A stretch of DNA of 64,000 nucleotides from GCA-2693325 sp036343635 (GTDB lineage: Bacteria > Latescibacterota > UBA2968 > UBA8231), in contig JAYYVF010000088.1 in assembly GCA_036343635.1 (NCBI GenBank), forward strand, positions 1 through 64,000. The letters run 5' to 3'. Position 1 is the first letter of the stretch. The number at the start of each line of letters is the position of its first letter. The notes under the pieces are model-generated. The model was not told the origin of the DNA and ran no database searches. It was given only the letters and a program-made list of their open reading frames with translations. A program made the position numbers and the translations under genes. Of this stretch, positions 55,729 through 64,000 are shown piece by piece.

Positions 55729-56706
55729 TTAACTTCCCGCGCTGAGGTAGCCTACGACTTCTTTTGCAAAATAAGATAGGATCATGTCTGCTCCAGCGCG
55801 TTTAATTGCGGTTAATATTTCAACTACGCCCTGTTCTCGGTTTAGCCAACCACGTTCAGCTGCAGCGATCAACATCCCGTATTCGCCGGATACGTTGTAA
55901 GCTGCTATCGGTATTTCAAATGTTTGACGGACAGCCGAAATAACGTCCAAATAAGCTAGCGCGGGTTTGACCATGACAACGTCGGCACCCTCCTCGATGT
56001 CAAGTGAGACCTCTCGAAGAGCTTCCCGCACGTTGGCTGGATCCATTTGGTATGTTTTTTTATCACCACTTTTAGGGGCAGAATTGAGAGCACCGCGGAA
56101 AGGGCCATAAAAACCTGAAGCATATTTTGCCGAATAAGATATGATATTTACGTTTTGGAATTCGTTACTATCTAATGCTTGACGAATGGCTCCTATGCGA
56201 CCGTCCATCATGTCCGAAGGAGCTACCCAATCAACACCTGCTTCTGCATGAGAAATAGCCATCTTACTAAGAACATCGATTGTTTCGTCATTAACTACTT
56301 CTTCATTGATTAATAAGCCGTCATGACCGTGATCTGTATAGGGATCAAGTGCAATATCTGTTTGTATGGAAAGGTCCGGCACTTCCTGTTTTATGGCTTT
56401 TATGGCTTTTGGTATTAGACCATTTGGGGCAAATGCTTGCGTGGCCAGGTTATCCTTTTTTGACGAATACCCAAATAAATTTACTGCAGGTATCCCAAGA
56501 TCATATACTTGAGCGCATTCGCGGACCACTTCATCGACAGAGAATCTATGTTGTCCGGGCATTGTTTCTATTGGTTGACGTTGATTTTTACCTTCTACGA
56601 CAAAAAGGGGTAGTATAAAATCGGAAGGTTGTAGCCAAGTTTCACGAACGAGACTGCGGATACTTTCAGTGCGACGTAATCGCCTTGGCCGATGAATAAG
56701 CTCCAT
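55729..56706 (-). CDS. hemB: Delta-aminolevulinate dehydratase (porphobilinogen synthase)
   Basis: Condenses two 5-aminolevulinates to porphobilinogen in haem, sirohaem and corrin synthesis. At 325 residues it is full length. Schiff-base lysines are Lys194 (ISYSAKYASGFYGPFR) and Lys247 (VVMVKPALAYLD). The zinc-binding cysteines of the animal/E. coli type are replaced: TDIALDPYTDHGHDG has Ala119, Asp121 and Asp129, the pattern of the magnesium-dependent type. Two inverted repeats lie in its 5' region. The corrin link to the B12 locus is only general. Confidence 0.96.
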   Translation of the reverse strand: MELIHRPRRLRRTESIRSLVRETWLQPSDFILPLFVVEGKNQRQPIETMPGQHRFSVDEVVRECAQVYDLGIPAVNLFGYSSKKDNLATQAFAPNGLIPKAIKAIKQEVPDLSIQTDIALDPYTDHGHDGLLINEEVVNDETIDVLSKMAISHAEAGVDWVAPSDMMDGRIGAIRQALDSNEFQNVNIISYSAKYASGFYGPFRGALNSAPKSGDKKTYQMDPANVREALREVSLDIEEGADVVMVKPALAYLDVISAVRQTFEIPIAAYNVSGEYGMLIAAAERGWLNREQGVVEILTAIKRAGADMILSYFAKEVVGYLSAGS

Positions 56707-56730
56707 GTTTAGGTGCTCCGGAAGAATTTG

Positions 56731-56775
56731 GTAATGTTCATATTACAAATCTCAGAATATAGATTCTTTATTCTG
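56731..56775. repeat. Inverted repeats upstream of hemB
   Basis: CAGAATA at 56753-56759 pairs with TATTCTG at 56769-56775. Nearer the gene, GTAAT at 56731-56735 pairs with ATTAC at 56742-56746. Both lie in the leader or promoter region of hemB (transcribed leftwards). Could be protein binding sites; no family can be named. Confidence 0.4.
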
Positions 56776-56931
56776 ACTATGTTAAATATGTTTGACGCAA
56801 ATTTTTATCTACATAGTTTCACCTCATAAGATAACATGATTTACGGGTATGCAAATTAGATTATGATGGTTGTTAATAAATGGATCCAGGTAAATTCGAA
56901 ATTGTTTTGGTATTGGATAATTCAAAAAAAT

Positions 56932-58731
56932 ATGTTTAAGTGTACACGAGTGAAAACTTCCTTGTTCATCCCCCTTTGTTTTATAGTTCTTGGATCTGAA
57001 GTAGGTGCGGCGACTCATATTGAAGAAGCTTTTAATTTGGGTCATTTAGACCGCGACACATCTTTGCTTTATGCATTACGTTGGGCGCGTGACTGGCGAG
57101 ATGTTCCGGAGCAATTCCAGAAAAAACCGGATCGGCCATTTTGTGGAACTACTCATGTAGTAGGAGCAGTCTCAGCAACTAGTGTGTTGGGATCTGATTT
57201 TGCGAAGAAGGTTGCAAAACGCGTGCAACGTAGACCTACGGCTGCTAACCAATTAGTGTCGCCCAGCGGTCATTTTAGGGTGCACTATGATACGATTGGT
57301 CCCGATGCGGTAGAGAACGTAGATGCTAATGAAAACGGAATACCTGATTGGATAGATGTTACTATGCAAGTACTTGATAGCACATGGACATTACAGATCG
57401 AGACGCTAGGATATAATCCTCCACCCAATGATGGTGGAAATGCTGGTGATGAGTATGATGTATATATTGTCGATTTAGGCCGAGGTGGTGCGTATGGTTT
57501 CACCTATCCCGAACGCGTTGGGAATACGTCACCAAGTTATTTGGAACTCGATAATGATTATACCAATTCGATTTATCAACAGACTCGTGGCACGGATGCG
57601 CTCCGCGTCACCATTGCTCATGAATTTAATCATGCGATTCAGTTTGGTTATTATCAGGGCGGTGATGGTATTTGGTGGCAAGAAAGTACGTCTACCTGGA
57701 TGGAAGAAGTCGCATATCCTGAAATAAATGACTATTTGCAGTATCTTCAAAGTTTCTTAGGTGCACCACATCGATCTCTTTATTCTGGTAATCGATTTGG
57801 CTCAGATTTTCATATATACGGGTCATCTATTTTTTCTCATTTTCTTGAAAACCGATATGGAGACCATGTAAATCGCCTCATTTGGGAAGAGTTAGCTCGT
57901 CAAACAAATGCCCGTTTGGAGCATTTTAACCGCATTTTGCTTCAGTTTGAATCTACTGGATTTAGCCAAGTGATCGGTGATTTTGGAGTGTGGAATTATT
58001 TCACGGGCGAACGTTTTCAGAACGGATACTACCCCGAAGGTAATTTGTATCCGTTAGTTCCAGTTCAGGAAATGATAATAGATGAGAGTCAAAAAGAAAT
58101 TCAATTCGAGGATGTGTTGGATGCTACGGGCACACGATATCTTCGGATTTCACCCCAGTTACGATCTGGCGGCGTCCGCATAAATTTTGATTCCGGACGG
58201 GGTCAATGGCGAAAAACTTTGTTGTTCGTTACAAGAGATTCTGTGCAAGTAATGCCATTTAGTGAGCCAGCGGTTGTATTGCAAGGGTGGGATCGATTTG
58301 AAGAGATTGTGTTATCAATAACCTCTAGTGAAGAATCTGGTTTTGCCTATCCTTTTTCTATTAGGGCAATTTATGATCCAAATTTGACAGATGGTTTTGC
58401 TGCAGATATATCCGTTTTTCATTCCCCCAATCCCAATCCCTTTCGTTCGACTATTGACCCATATATAAGGTTTATTTTTGATTTAGATCATAATAGTTTG
58501 GAGACTCGAATTGCTATTTTTTCGTTGGCGGGTGAGTTGGTTTGGAGTAACGACCTGGGGCCGATGGCTGCGCGGAGAGGGCACGAGACCCGTTGGGATG
58601 GCAAAAGCAGGACTTATCAGGGAGATGGTAAAGGAGGAAAGTTGCTTGCTGCGGGTATTTATTATGTACTAATTGAGACAGACCGTAAACGTATGTACCA
58701 GACATTTGCATTTATAACTAATACATCATAG
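56932..58731 (+). CDS. Secreted putative metalloprotease (MXAN_6640 type) with FlgD-like C-terminal domain
   Basis: The ATG at 56932 (MFKCTRVKTSLFIPLCFIV) gives 599 residues and a good signal peptide; an ATG at 56863 would add 23 residues. The zinc motif is HEFNH (His230, Glu231, His234), with a third ligand probably Glu251 in WWQESTSTWMEE. A calcium-binding-like DANENGIPDWID lies at about 131-143. The C-terminal 110 residues have SPNPNPFRS and LLAAGIYYVLIE, the FlgD/type IX-like tail. Expected to be exported. Substrate unknown. Confidence 0.8.
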   Translation: MFKCTRVKTSLFIPLCFIVLGSEVGAATHIEEAFNLGHLDRDTSLLYALRWARDWRDVPEQFQKKPDRPFCGTTHVVGAVSATSVLGSDFAKKVAKRVQRRPTAANQLVSPSGHFRVHYDTIGPDAVENVDANENGIPDWIDVTMQVLDSTWTLQIETLGYNPPPNDGGNAGDEYDVYIVDLGRGGAYGFTYPERVGNTSPSYLELDNDYTNSIYQQTRGTDALRVTIAHEFNHAIQFGYYQGGDGIWWQESTSTWMEEVAYPEINDYLQYLQSFLGAPHRSLYSGNRFGSDFHIYGSSIFSHFLENRYGDHVNRLIWEELARQTNARLEHFNRILLQFESTGFSQVIGDFGVWNYFTGERFQNGYYPEGNLYPLVPVQEMIIDESQKEIQFEDVLDATGTRYLRISPQLRSGGVRINFDSGRGQWRKTLLFVTRDSVQVMPFSEPAVVLQGWDRFEEIVLSITSSEESGFAYPFSIRAIYDPNLTDGFAADISVFHSPNPNPFRSTIDPYIRFIFDLDHNSLETRIAIFSLAGELVWSNDLGPMAARRGHETRWDGKSRTYQGDGKGGKLLAAGIYYVLIETDRKRMYQTFAFITNTS

Positions 58732-58736
58732 TCAGA

Positions 58737-59540
58737 CTATGGTATAGAGGATCTACTATTATTGGCTTTTTCCCAATCTACGAGATTGCTACATAATTCT
58801 TTTCCACGTTTTGTCAGGCTAAGATATTCTGTCAATCCTAATTCTCTGTTAGTTTTCCTGTTGAACCATGGTGCATAATACCCTGCGCTAGTCATTATGC
58901 GTGGAGCCGTAGAACTATTGGCAGTACCGCCATGCCAGCATCGTACATCCCGTAAAATTGCTGTTCCAGCTGGAGCACAGACAATGGATTTTTTCCAGTG
59001 TCCGGGTTCATCTTTTATTGGAGGCGGTCTTAGGCGGGTTCGCTGTGTGCCTGGGACAAATCGAATGGCTCCATTGTCTTTTGTGAAGTCCGTCATCAAA
59101 AAATTTATAACTATAAAAGGGGTTGGTAAGTCATAGATACAGATTTGGTCTAATGGATCATCTAAGATGTCCCCAATATCTGAATGTAGATATTGAATCT
59201 CTGCTCCTGGGTGTGAGTAGTCTCCACCGGTACCAGAACATTTATAGTCGTTACTTTTCCATATCGAATTTAGTATCGGTAACGTTGTTGAAAGGTCAAC
59301 CAACATTCTCCATTCCGGATGTTGAATTTGTTGGCCAAATGAATAACGTGCGTAGCCGCGGTTCGCTTCTTCAAATGGGATAGAGTCTTTTTGTTGGGCG
59401 ACGATACGATCTGCTCCTGCTTGCGCAAAAGATAATTGTTGGTCGCTCAAAACATCTGACAAGGCTACGAAGCCATCTCTAAAAAATAATTGAGTTGCTC
59501 TATCAATATTTGTGTATTTAACGATTTCAATATCGAGCAT
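58737..59540 (-). CDS. Phytanoyl-CoA dioxygenase (PhyH) family protein
   Basis: A 267-residue Fe(II)/2-oxoglutarate dioxygenase. Iron ligands: H119-x-D121 (YLHSDIGD) and His203 (RCWHGGTANSS), with Arg214 as 2-oxoglutarate ligand. Converges with the metalloprotease: 5 bases separate the stops. A small dyad CATAGT-CAG-ACTATG (58727-58741) spans both stop codons. The substrate is unknown. Confidence 0.88.
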   Translation of the reverse strand: MLDIEIVKYTNIDRATQLFFRDGFVALSDVLSDQQLSFAQAGADRIVAQQKDSIPFEEANRGYARYSFGQQIQHPEWRMLVDLSTTLPILNSIWKSNDYKCSGTGGDYSHPGAEIQYLHSDIGDILDDPLDQICIYDLPTPFIVINFLMTDFTKDNGAIRFVPGTQRTRLRPPPIKDEPGHWKKSIVCAPAGTAILRDVRCWHGGTANSSTAPRIMTSAGYYAPWFNRKTNRELGLTEYLSLTKRGKELCSNLVDWEKANNSRSSIP

Positions 59541-59924
59541 TATTTCACCGTTAAAGGTTAATGGCCATCTCTATTAAGAATAACAATGGATCTGCGGAAT
59601 GTAGTGTAGGTTTTAGTTTAGGTCTATATCCAAGTCTAATCATTCTTGCTCTTGAAGTAACCCAATTTAATTGTGCTGCTTTTGATTGTAATGAAAATTC
59701 ATAGACTAATTTCTTCTTTTTGGCCACTATTAATTGTAAAAAGAACGATAATCTTTTTTGTCATGGGGAAAAAAATAATTGAACTACTAATGTCTGAAAT
59801 TCCCATTAAACACTAGTGGATCTCTGTTATAAGCCCTTGTTTTTGACGTAAATACGATTATTATTAGACCCCTACACTTTTTCTATACATACTTTACACT
59901 TGTAACACACCAGGAGTAATAATT
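59541..59924. other. Intergenic region upstream of metY
   Basis: A 384-base AT-rich gap between divergent PhyH and metY. It must carry promoters for both, but none can be named with confidence. I looked for a SAM-riboswitch core or T-box-like element ahead of the methionine genes and saw none. CAGGAG at 59910-59915 is the metY ribosome site, nine bases before the ATG. No gene is supported here. Confidence 0.5.
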
Positions 59925-61205
59925 ATGAAATTTGAAACACAGTGTTTGCACGCGGGGCACGAGCCGGATGACACAACGTTGTCGCGTGCTGTGCCATTGT
60001 ATAGGACGAGCTCTTTCGTGTTTAAAGATACGGAACATGCTGCCAACCTATTCGCGTTGAAAGAATTGGGAAATATATACACCCGTATCATGAATCCTAC
60101 TCAAGATGTTTTGGAACAGAGGGTTGCCGCTCTTGAAGGAGGGGCTGCTGGGCTTGCATTGGCATCAGGGACAAGTGCAATTTTTTATTCAGTAATTAAT
60201 CTCTGTCAGGCAGGCGATGAAATAGTTTCGGCAAATAATCTTTATGGTGGAACGTATACTCAGTTTAATGATATCTTAACTCAGTTCAATATAAAGACTA
60301 ATTTTGTCGACCCTAACGACCCAGAAAACTTTGCTAAAGCGATCACGCCCAAGACCAAATTAATTTTTTGTGAAACGGTTAGTAATCCGGCGCTTGATAT
60401 TGTTGATATAGAGGCTGTCGCGGAAGTAGCCCATGCTCATGGAATACCGTTGGTAGTTGACAGTACGTTTACAACGCCTTATTTGCAAAAACCAATAGAA
60501 CATGGTGCCGATATAGTAATTCATTCATTGACCAAGTGGTTGGGAGGTCATGGTAATGGCATCGGTGGTATAGTAATCGATTCTGGGAAGTTTGATTGGC
60601 AGTCAGATAAGTTCCCTCTAATGACGGAACCTGAATCTAGTTACCATGGTGTTAGGTGGGCTTACGATCTGGGTCCTTTAAGTCCTTTGGCTTACATATT
60701 ACGCATGCGTGTGGTTCCTCTGAGGAACTTGGGTTCATGTATATCACCCGATAATGCATGGAATTTCCTACAGGGTATTGAGACGCTTCCTCTTCGAATG
60801 GATCGGCATTGTGAGAACTCTAAAGCTGTGGCTGAATTCTTGTCAGGTAATAGTGACGTTGAGTGGGTGCGGTTTCCAGGTTTAGCTGGAGATCCTGCAC
60901 ATTCTCTGAATGACAAGTATATTGATGGGAAAGGCGGTTCCATGGTTGTGTTCGGCATTAAGGGTGGCAGTGAGGCAGGAAGCAAATTTATCGATTCATT
61001 GGAGCTTTTTTCTCACCTTGCTAATGTCGGTGATGCGAAGAGTTTGGCTATTCATCCTGCCACAACCACACATTCTCAGTTGGGAGAAGAGCAGCAGAAG
61101 GCGGGAGGAATCACACCGGAACTCGTTCGTTTGTCTGTTGGTTTGGAGAATGCTCAGGATATCATTGCTGATATTGAGCAAGCCTTGGCTAAAGCGACGG
61201 CATAG
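59925..61205 (+). CDS. metY: O-acetylhomoserine sulfhydrylase (aminocarboxypropyltransferase)
   Basis: Makes homocysteine directly from O-acetylhomoserine and sulfide. The 426-residue PLP enzyme is of the Cys/Met-metabolism family; the Schiff-base Lys204 is in IHSLTKWLGGHG. NIYTRIMNPTQDVLEQRVAALEGG and the length (longer than cystathionine gamma-synthase, about 380) fit MetY. CAGGAG lies nine bases upstream. metX starts ten bases after its stop, so the two form an operon giving homoserine to homocysteine. Confidence 0.95.
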   Translation: MKFETQCLHAGHEPDDTTLSRAVPLYRTSSFVFKDTEHAANLFALKELGNIYTRIMNPTQDVLEQRVAALEGGAAGLALASGTSAIFYSVINLCQAGDEIVSANNLYGGTYTQFNDILTQFNIKTNFVDPNDPENFAKAITPKTKLIFCETVSNPALDIVDIEAVAEVAHAHGIPLVVDSTFTTPYLQKPIEHGADIVIHSLTKWLGGHGNGIGGIVIDSGKFDWQSDKFPLMTEPESSYHGVRWAYDLGPLSPLAYILRMRVVPLRNLGSCISPDNAWNFLQGIETLPLRMDRHCENSKAVAEFLSGNSDVEWVRFPGLAGDPAHSLNDKYIDGKGGSMVVFGIKGGSEAGSKFIDSLELFSHLANVGDAKSLAIHPATTTHSQLGEEQQKAGGITPELVRLSVGLENAQDIIADIEQALAKATA

Positions 61206-61215
61206 GTGTTTTCAA

Positions 61216-62385
61216 TTGCCAGATAGGGATATTGACCTAAATGGAGCCGGGTCTGTAGAGACCCGGCTCCATACCTTTGCTGAAGATCAGCCGTTCACGC
61301 TACTTAGCGGTGAGCAATTAGGGCCGATAACGTTAGCATATGAGACGCACGGTGAACTTAATGCTAAACGTGACAACGCTATCCTAATCTTTCACGCTCT
61401 ATCTGGTAGTCACCATGTGGCCGGTTTTATGGAGTCCGTTCCAGGTGTGGGCGATCGTTGGAACAACGAATGTCAGGTCGGTTGGTGGGATGCATTTGTC
61501 GGTCCGGGTAAGGCAATAGATACGGAACACTTTTTCGTTGTTTGTGCTAACTACCTTGGGGGGTGTTATGGTTCAACGGGCCCATGCTCTCTTCAGCCAA
61601 GTAGTCAGAAGCCTTATGGATCAAAATTTCCGAAGTTGAGTATAGCTGATGTTGTTGATTCACAGGTTGGCTTGCTTGATTATTTGGGTATTGATTGTTT
61701 GCATGCTGTGATTGGACCGTCTTTAGGCGGATTGATGTGTCTGAGTTTGGCAACTCGTTATCCAGATAGAGTAAATACGGTAATACCAATTGCAGCTAGT
61801 TTACATGTTAAGCCTCTACAGTTGATTCATAATTTTGAACAGATCTGTGCGATAGAGCAAGATCCTAATTTTTGCAGTGGCGATTACTATGAGGGGGATC
61901 CGCCAGGTCGTGGTTTAGCTTTGGCACGGATGATTAGTCATAAAAACTATGTGTCCTTAAATACCATGGAAGACCGGGCTGGTCAAGAAATTAAGTTTGC
62001 TACCAGTGAATTTTCATGGTACCCAGTTTCCAATCCGCTCGAATCGTATATGTTGCACCAAGGCGGCAAGTTTATTGAGCGTTTCGATGCAAACAGCTAT
62101 CTACATATTGTTGGTATGTGGCAGAGCTTCGATTTGCTTGAAGAGTCTGGAGTATCTGATTTAAAAACTTTATTTCAGCGTTGTCGCAGTCAGCGCTATT
62201 TAATTTTTAGTATCGATTCAGATGTCTGTTTTTATCCCGATGCTCAAGAAGAAATGGCAAGAGAGCTTAAAGAAGCGGAGGTAACATGCATGCGCATAAC
62301 AGTTCACTCAGAGAAAGGTCATGATTCCTTTTTACTGGAACCGGAATTGTTTACTCCGCATTTAGCTTATTCCCTGAAGGGATAG
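61216..62385 (+). CDS. metX: Homoserine O-acetyltransferase
   Basis: Acetylates homoserine for MetY. The frame is open back into metY, but the family's own N-terminus (GSVETRLHTFAED) and the AGGTG ribosome site (61204-61208, seven bases upstream) place the start at the TTG at 61216. That gives 389 residues. The nucleophile is Ser169 (GPSLGG), with Asp in IDSDVCFYP and His in EKGHDSFLLE as the rest of the triad. Codons about 9-19 lie in a 14-bp perfect hairpin that must be opened for translation. Confidence 0.95.
   Translation: MPDRDIDLNGAGSVETRLHTFAEDQPFTLLSGEQLGPITLAYETHGELNAKRDNAILIFHALSGSHHVAGFMESVPGVGDRWNNECQVGWWDAFVGPGKAIDTEHFFVVCANYLGGCYGSTGPCSLQPSSQKPYGSKFPKLSIADVVDSQVGLLDYLGIDCLHAVIGPSLGGLMCLSLATRYPDRVNTVIPIAASLHVKPLQLIHNFEQICAIEQDPNFCSGDYYEGDPPGRGLALARMISHKNYVSLNTMEDRAGQEIKFATSEFSWYPVSNPLESYMLHQGGKFIERFDANSYLHIVGMWQSFDLLEESGVSDLKTLFQRCRSQRYLIFSIDSDVCFYPDAQEEMARELKEAEVTCMRITVHSEKGHDSFLLEPELFTPHLAYSLKG
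61241..61272 (+). repeat. 14-bp perfect hairpin at the start of metX
   Basis: ATGGAGCCGGGTCT (61241-61254), loop GTAG, AGACCCGGCTCCAT (61259-61272): a GC-rich 14-bp perfect stem. It starts about 25 bases after the metX TTG, inside the first codons. No T-run follows, so it is not a classic terminator. It could limit translation, mark an RNA processing site, or stabilise the metY 3' end. Confidence 0.75.
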
Positions 62386-62394
62386 ATAATAGGT

Positions 62395-63243
62395 TTATTC
62401 GTTTTCTGGGCGAGGCGGATTACCCCAGTGATTTTGGGTATCCCCGCCACTAACGACAACACCTTCGTGGTTCCAGTTCAATAGGGATCGGACTTCTGCG
62501 GCCGCGTAGCGTAGCGTTAATCCTCCTCGCCGGCGGGATGAAGAATTTTTTCCCGAACCGTGTAGAAGCAAGTCCGAATGTAAGGAAAATTGGCCAGCAT
62601 CTAAGATTATATTTACAGGATCACCAAATCTTTCAACATTGTCCACTGTTTGATTGAGTACATTGTTCTCACTGGGATCACTTGCTCTGTAGTCTATGTG
62701 TCCCTCTGAGTGAGAGCCAGGAATAAATCTCATACAGGCGTTTTCTCGGTCTGCTCGGTCAATGGCCAACCAACAGGTAACGGTTTTTGAAGGTGTGAGT
62801 GGCCAATAGGAAGCGTCCTGATGCCACGAAACTGCTTTTCCATCTCCGGGCATTTTACAAAAGAAATGTGCGCCCCAGCAGACGATGTCATCTCCAATTA
62901 AATCTCGCACATAGCGCAATATGCGTTCGTCGCTTGCAATGTCATAGATGCGTGCGTGTTTTACGTGCCCAGATATAATGGAGTAGCTGTCTGCTCCTGC
63001 GGACTGGACTTGGGCCAAGAGTCTGTCAAAATATTTACGGAGACTTTCAGTTTCCTTTAATTCGGAACGATCTAAGGGCATAAGAAAGCCATCTCGATTA
63101 AATTGCTCTACTTGTTCAGGAGTGAGGCTTGTAGCTTCAGTTGGGTTTCCTGGGACGAAGCTCAAGTCTCGATTCATAGAATCAAGCATAGATCTGTCGG
63201 GCATTATGCGGTCTGTCATGTCGCGAAAACTTTTGTTGGTCAT
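62395..63243 (-). CDS. Phytanoyl-CoA dioxygenase (PhyH) family protein
   Basis: A 282-residue Fe(II)/2-oxoglutarate dioxygenase. Iron ligands H141-x-D143 (WHQDASYW) and His228 (LLLHGSGKNSSS) are in place, followed by Arg-rich RRRGGLTLRY as the 2-oxoglutarate site. It converges with metX and is 34 bases downstream of the nucleoside hydrolase on the same strand, so it probably shares its transcript. The substrate is unknown. Confidence 0.92.
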   Translation of the reverse strand: MTNKSFRDMTDRIMPDRSMLDSMNRDLSFVPGNPTEATSLTPEQVEQFNRDGFLMPLDRSELKETESLRKYFDRLLAQVQSAGADSYSIISGHVKHARIYDIASDERILRYVRDLIGDDIVCWGAHFFCKMPGDGKAVSWHQDASYWPLTPSKTVTCWLAIDRADRENACMRFIPGSHSEGHIDYRASDPSENNVLNQTVDNVERFGDPVNIILDAGQFSLHSDLLLHGSGKNSSSRRRGGLTLRYAAAEVRSLLNWNHEGVVVSGGDTQNHWGNPPRPENE

Positions 63244-63277
63244 AATTATCTCTTTTTTGACTGATCAATTTTGATAG

Positions 63278-64000
63278 TCAGGAATGTAGTGCCAGTTTGC
63301 TGAAGAGGTCGGCGAAGATGGCATCGCGGTTAACTCTATTTGCTATGCGCATTATATGTCTATTTTTGTCTGAAGCATAGGTTAGCTGATCTGTTAGGAT
63401 TGGACTGTGAACATATGAACTATGAACCCAGTCCGAGTTGATTAGCCAGGCCGGGGCAGAAATATCCCATATAACTTTTGACCAACCGAAGGGGTTATTT
63501 GCGTAATTCTTAAAGATATCGACTAGGTAATCACCAATTTCTCCTTTTCCGGCTACGTATGCATCTAATTCACCTGCAGTAGTGATTAGGTGAGATGCTA
63601 CTCCTTGACATGGTATTTGGAGAAGTGGGACACCGCAATCGAATAAAATGCGTGAGGCGTATGGATCTTGTTGTAGATTGAATTCATGCGCGTTTTGAAA
63701 ATGGTGTGGTTGACCACCCAACCACACCACGACGATGTTTTCCACAATTTCGGGATTAATTAGAAGGGCAGAAGCTATGTTTGTAGGGGCTCCTATTGCA
63801 ACAACGTATAGTGGGCTGGAATCGGCTTGGGCTCGCTCGATTAAGTGATGCGCAACCTCACTTTCTTCTCCTTTTAGAGGTTCTTGAAGAAAGTGTTTTG
63901 ATCCACGATGTAAGGTTCGCACATTCGGTATTTTGAGCCTATCAATTAGACGTAATATTTCTTCAAAACTCTTTTCCATTCCATCTCGGGCATTTTTTGA
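63278..64000 (-). CDS. Inosine/uridine-type nucleoside hydrolase, 5' end cut by the window
   Basis: Hydrolyses the N-glycosidic bond of nucleosides by family. The frame is open to the edge of the window (an internal ATG is at 63979), so about 80 N-terminal residues, including the DxDxxxDD calcium site, are missing; the usual length is about 310. The visible part has VRTLHRGSKHFL, IGAPTNIASALLINPEI, WLGGQPHHFQNAHEFNLQQD and IPCQGVASHL, all typical. Followed by a PhyH gene. Confidence 0.85.
   Translation of the reverse strand, partial: SKNARDGMEKSFEEILRLIDRLKIPNVRTLHRGSKHFLQEPLKGEESEVAHHLIERAQADSSPLYVVAIGAPTNIASALLINPEIVENIVVVWLGGQPHHFQNAHEFNLQQDPYASRILFDCGVPLLQIPCQGVASHLITTAGELDAYVAGKGEIGDYLVDIFKNYANNPFGWSKVIWDISAPAWLINSDWVHSSYVHSPILTDQLTYASDKNRHIMRIANRVNRDAIFADLFSKLALHS

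Noticed and set aside
59541..59924. SAM riboswitch or T-box ahead of metYX
   Set aside because: No conserved core of either could be found by reading.
60910..61215. N-terminal extension of metX into metY
   Set aside because: The sequence is out of frame with metY, has no HAT-family similarity, and the family N-terminus begins after 61216.

Overview
The window reads as chromosomal DNA of a Gram-negative, moderately AT-rich bacterium. Outer-membrane features are a TonB receptor, a secretin, many lipoprotein signals, and several secreted proteins ending in FlgD-like/type IX-like C-terminal domains (YPNPFN, PNPFN or TPNGDG motifs). Also present are a giant C25 (gingipain-class) peptidase and a GldA/GldF/GldG-type ABC operon. 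That mix, together with several phytanoyl-CoA-dioxygenase (PhyH) proteins, Gfo/Idh/MocA oxidoreductases, ThuA, UxuA-like and enolase-superfamily enzymes, suggests an uncultured member of the FCB group (Latescibacterota-like). The taxon is inference only. No rRNA, tRNA, CRISPR array, insertion sequence or phage gene was recognised.

Layout: 0-8 kb is mostly sugar catabolism: a 5'-cut beta-mannosidase, ThuA and aldo/keto reductase, a PilZ protein, and a minus-strand operon (mannonate dehydratase, a degenerate paralogue, PhyH, an ankyrin-cyclophilin lipoprotein). 8-15 kb holds a diadenylate cyclase fused to a YbbR domain and the 1790-residue C25 peptidase. 15-26 kb is central metabolism and regulation: citrate synthase with a near-consensus promoter, a secretin/lipoprotein pair, an AsnC/Lrp-type regulator divergent from gltBD (glutamate synthase), a 22-codon leader ORF coupled to gltB, and a 16-bp perfect hairpin at the end of gltD. 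26-31.4 kb has an oxidoreductase and a vitamin B12 uptake locus: cobalamin riboswitch, intrinsic terminator, BtuB-like receptor, and a translationally coupled secreted beta-propeller that resembles BtuG in layout. 31.5-38.5 kb is a co-directional run: metal-binding-type lipoprotein, ABC ATPase, permease, double GldG, DUF4340 protein, amidohydrolase.

38.6-48.5 kb contains a TrpD-like protein, a CE15-like esterase, a sodium/solute symporter, and a minus-strand group (enolase-superfamily enzyme, oxidoreductase, rhomboid protease, NUDIX, DUF1643, SGNH hydrolase). 48.5-54.3 kb carries a secreted GH5 glycosidase, a LicC-like nucleotidyltransferase, a discoidin/gliding-type secreted protein and a lipoprotein. 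54.4-64 kb has a MetE-core protein, hemB, an MXAN_6640-type secreted metalloprotease, two PhyH proteins, the metY-metX pair with a 14-bp perfect hairpin at the start of metX, and a 5'-cut nucleoside hydrolase.

The most distinctive items are the riboswitch-terminator-btuB-propeller unit, the gltB leader ORF, the two long perfect hairpins at gene boundaries, the CdaA-YbbR fusion and the double GldG. All functional calls are from reading motifs; no database search was run.
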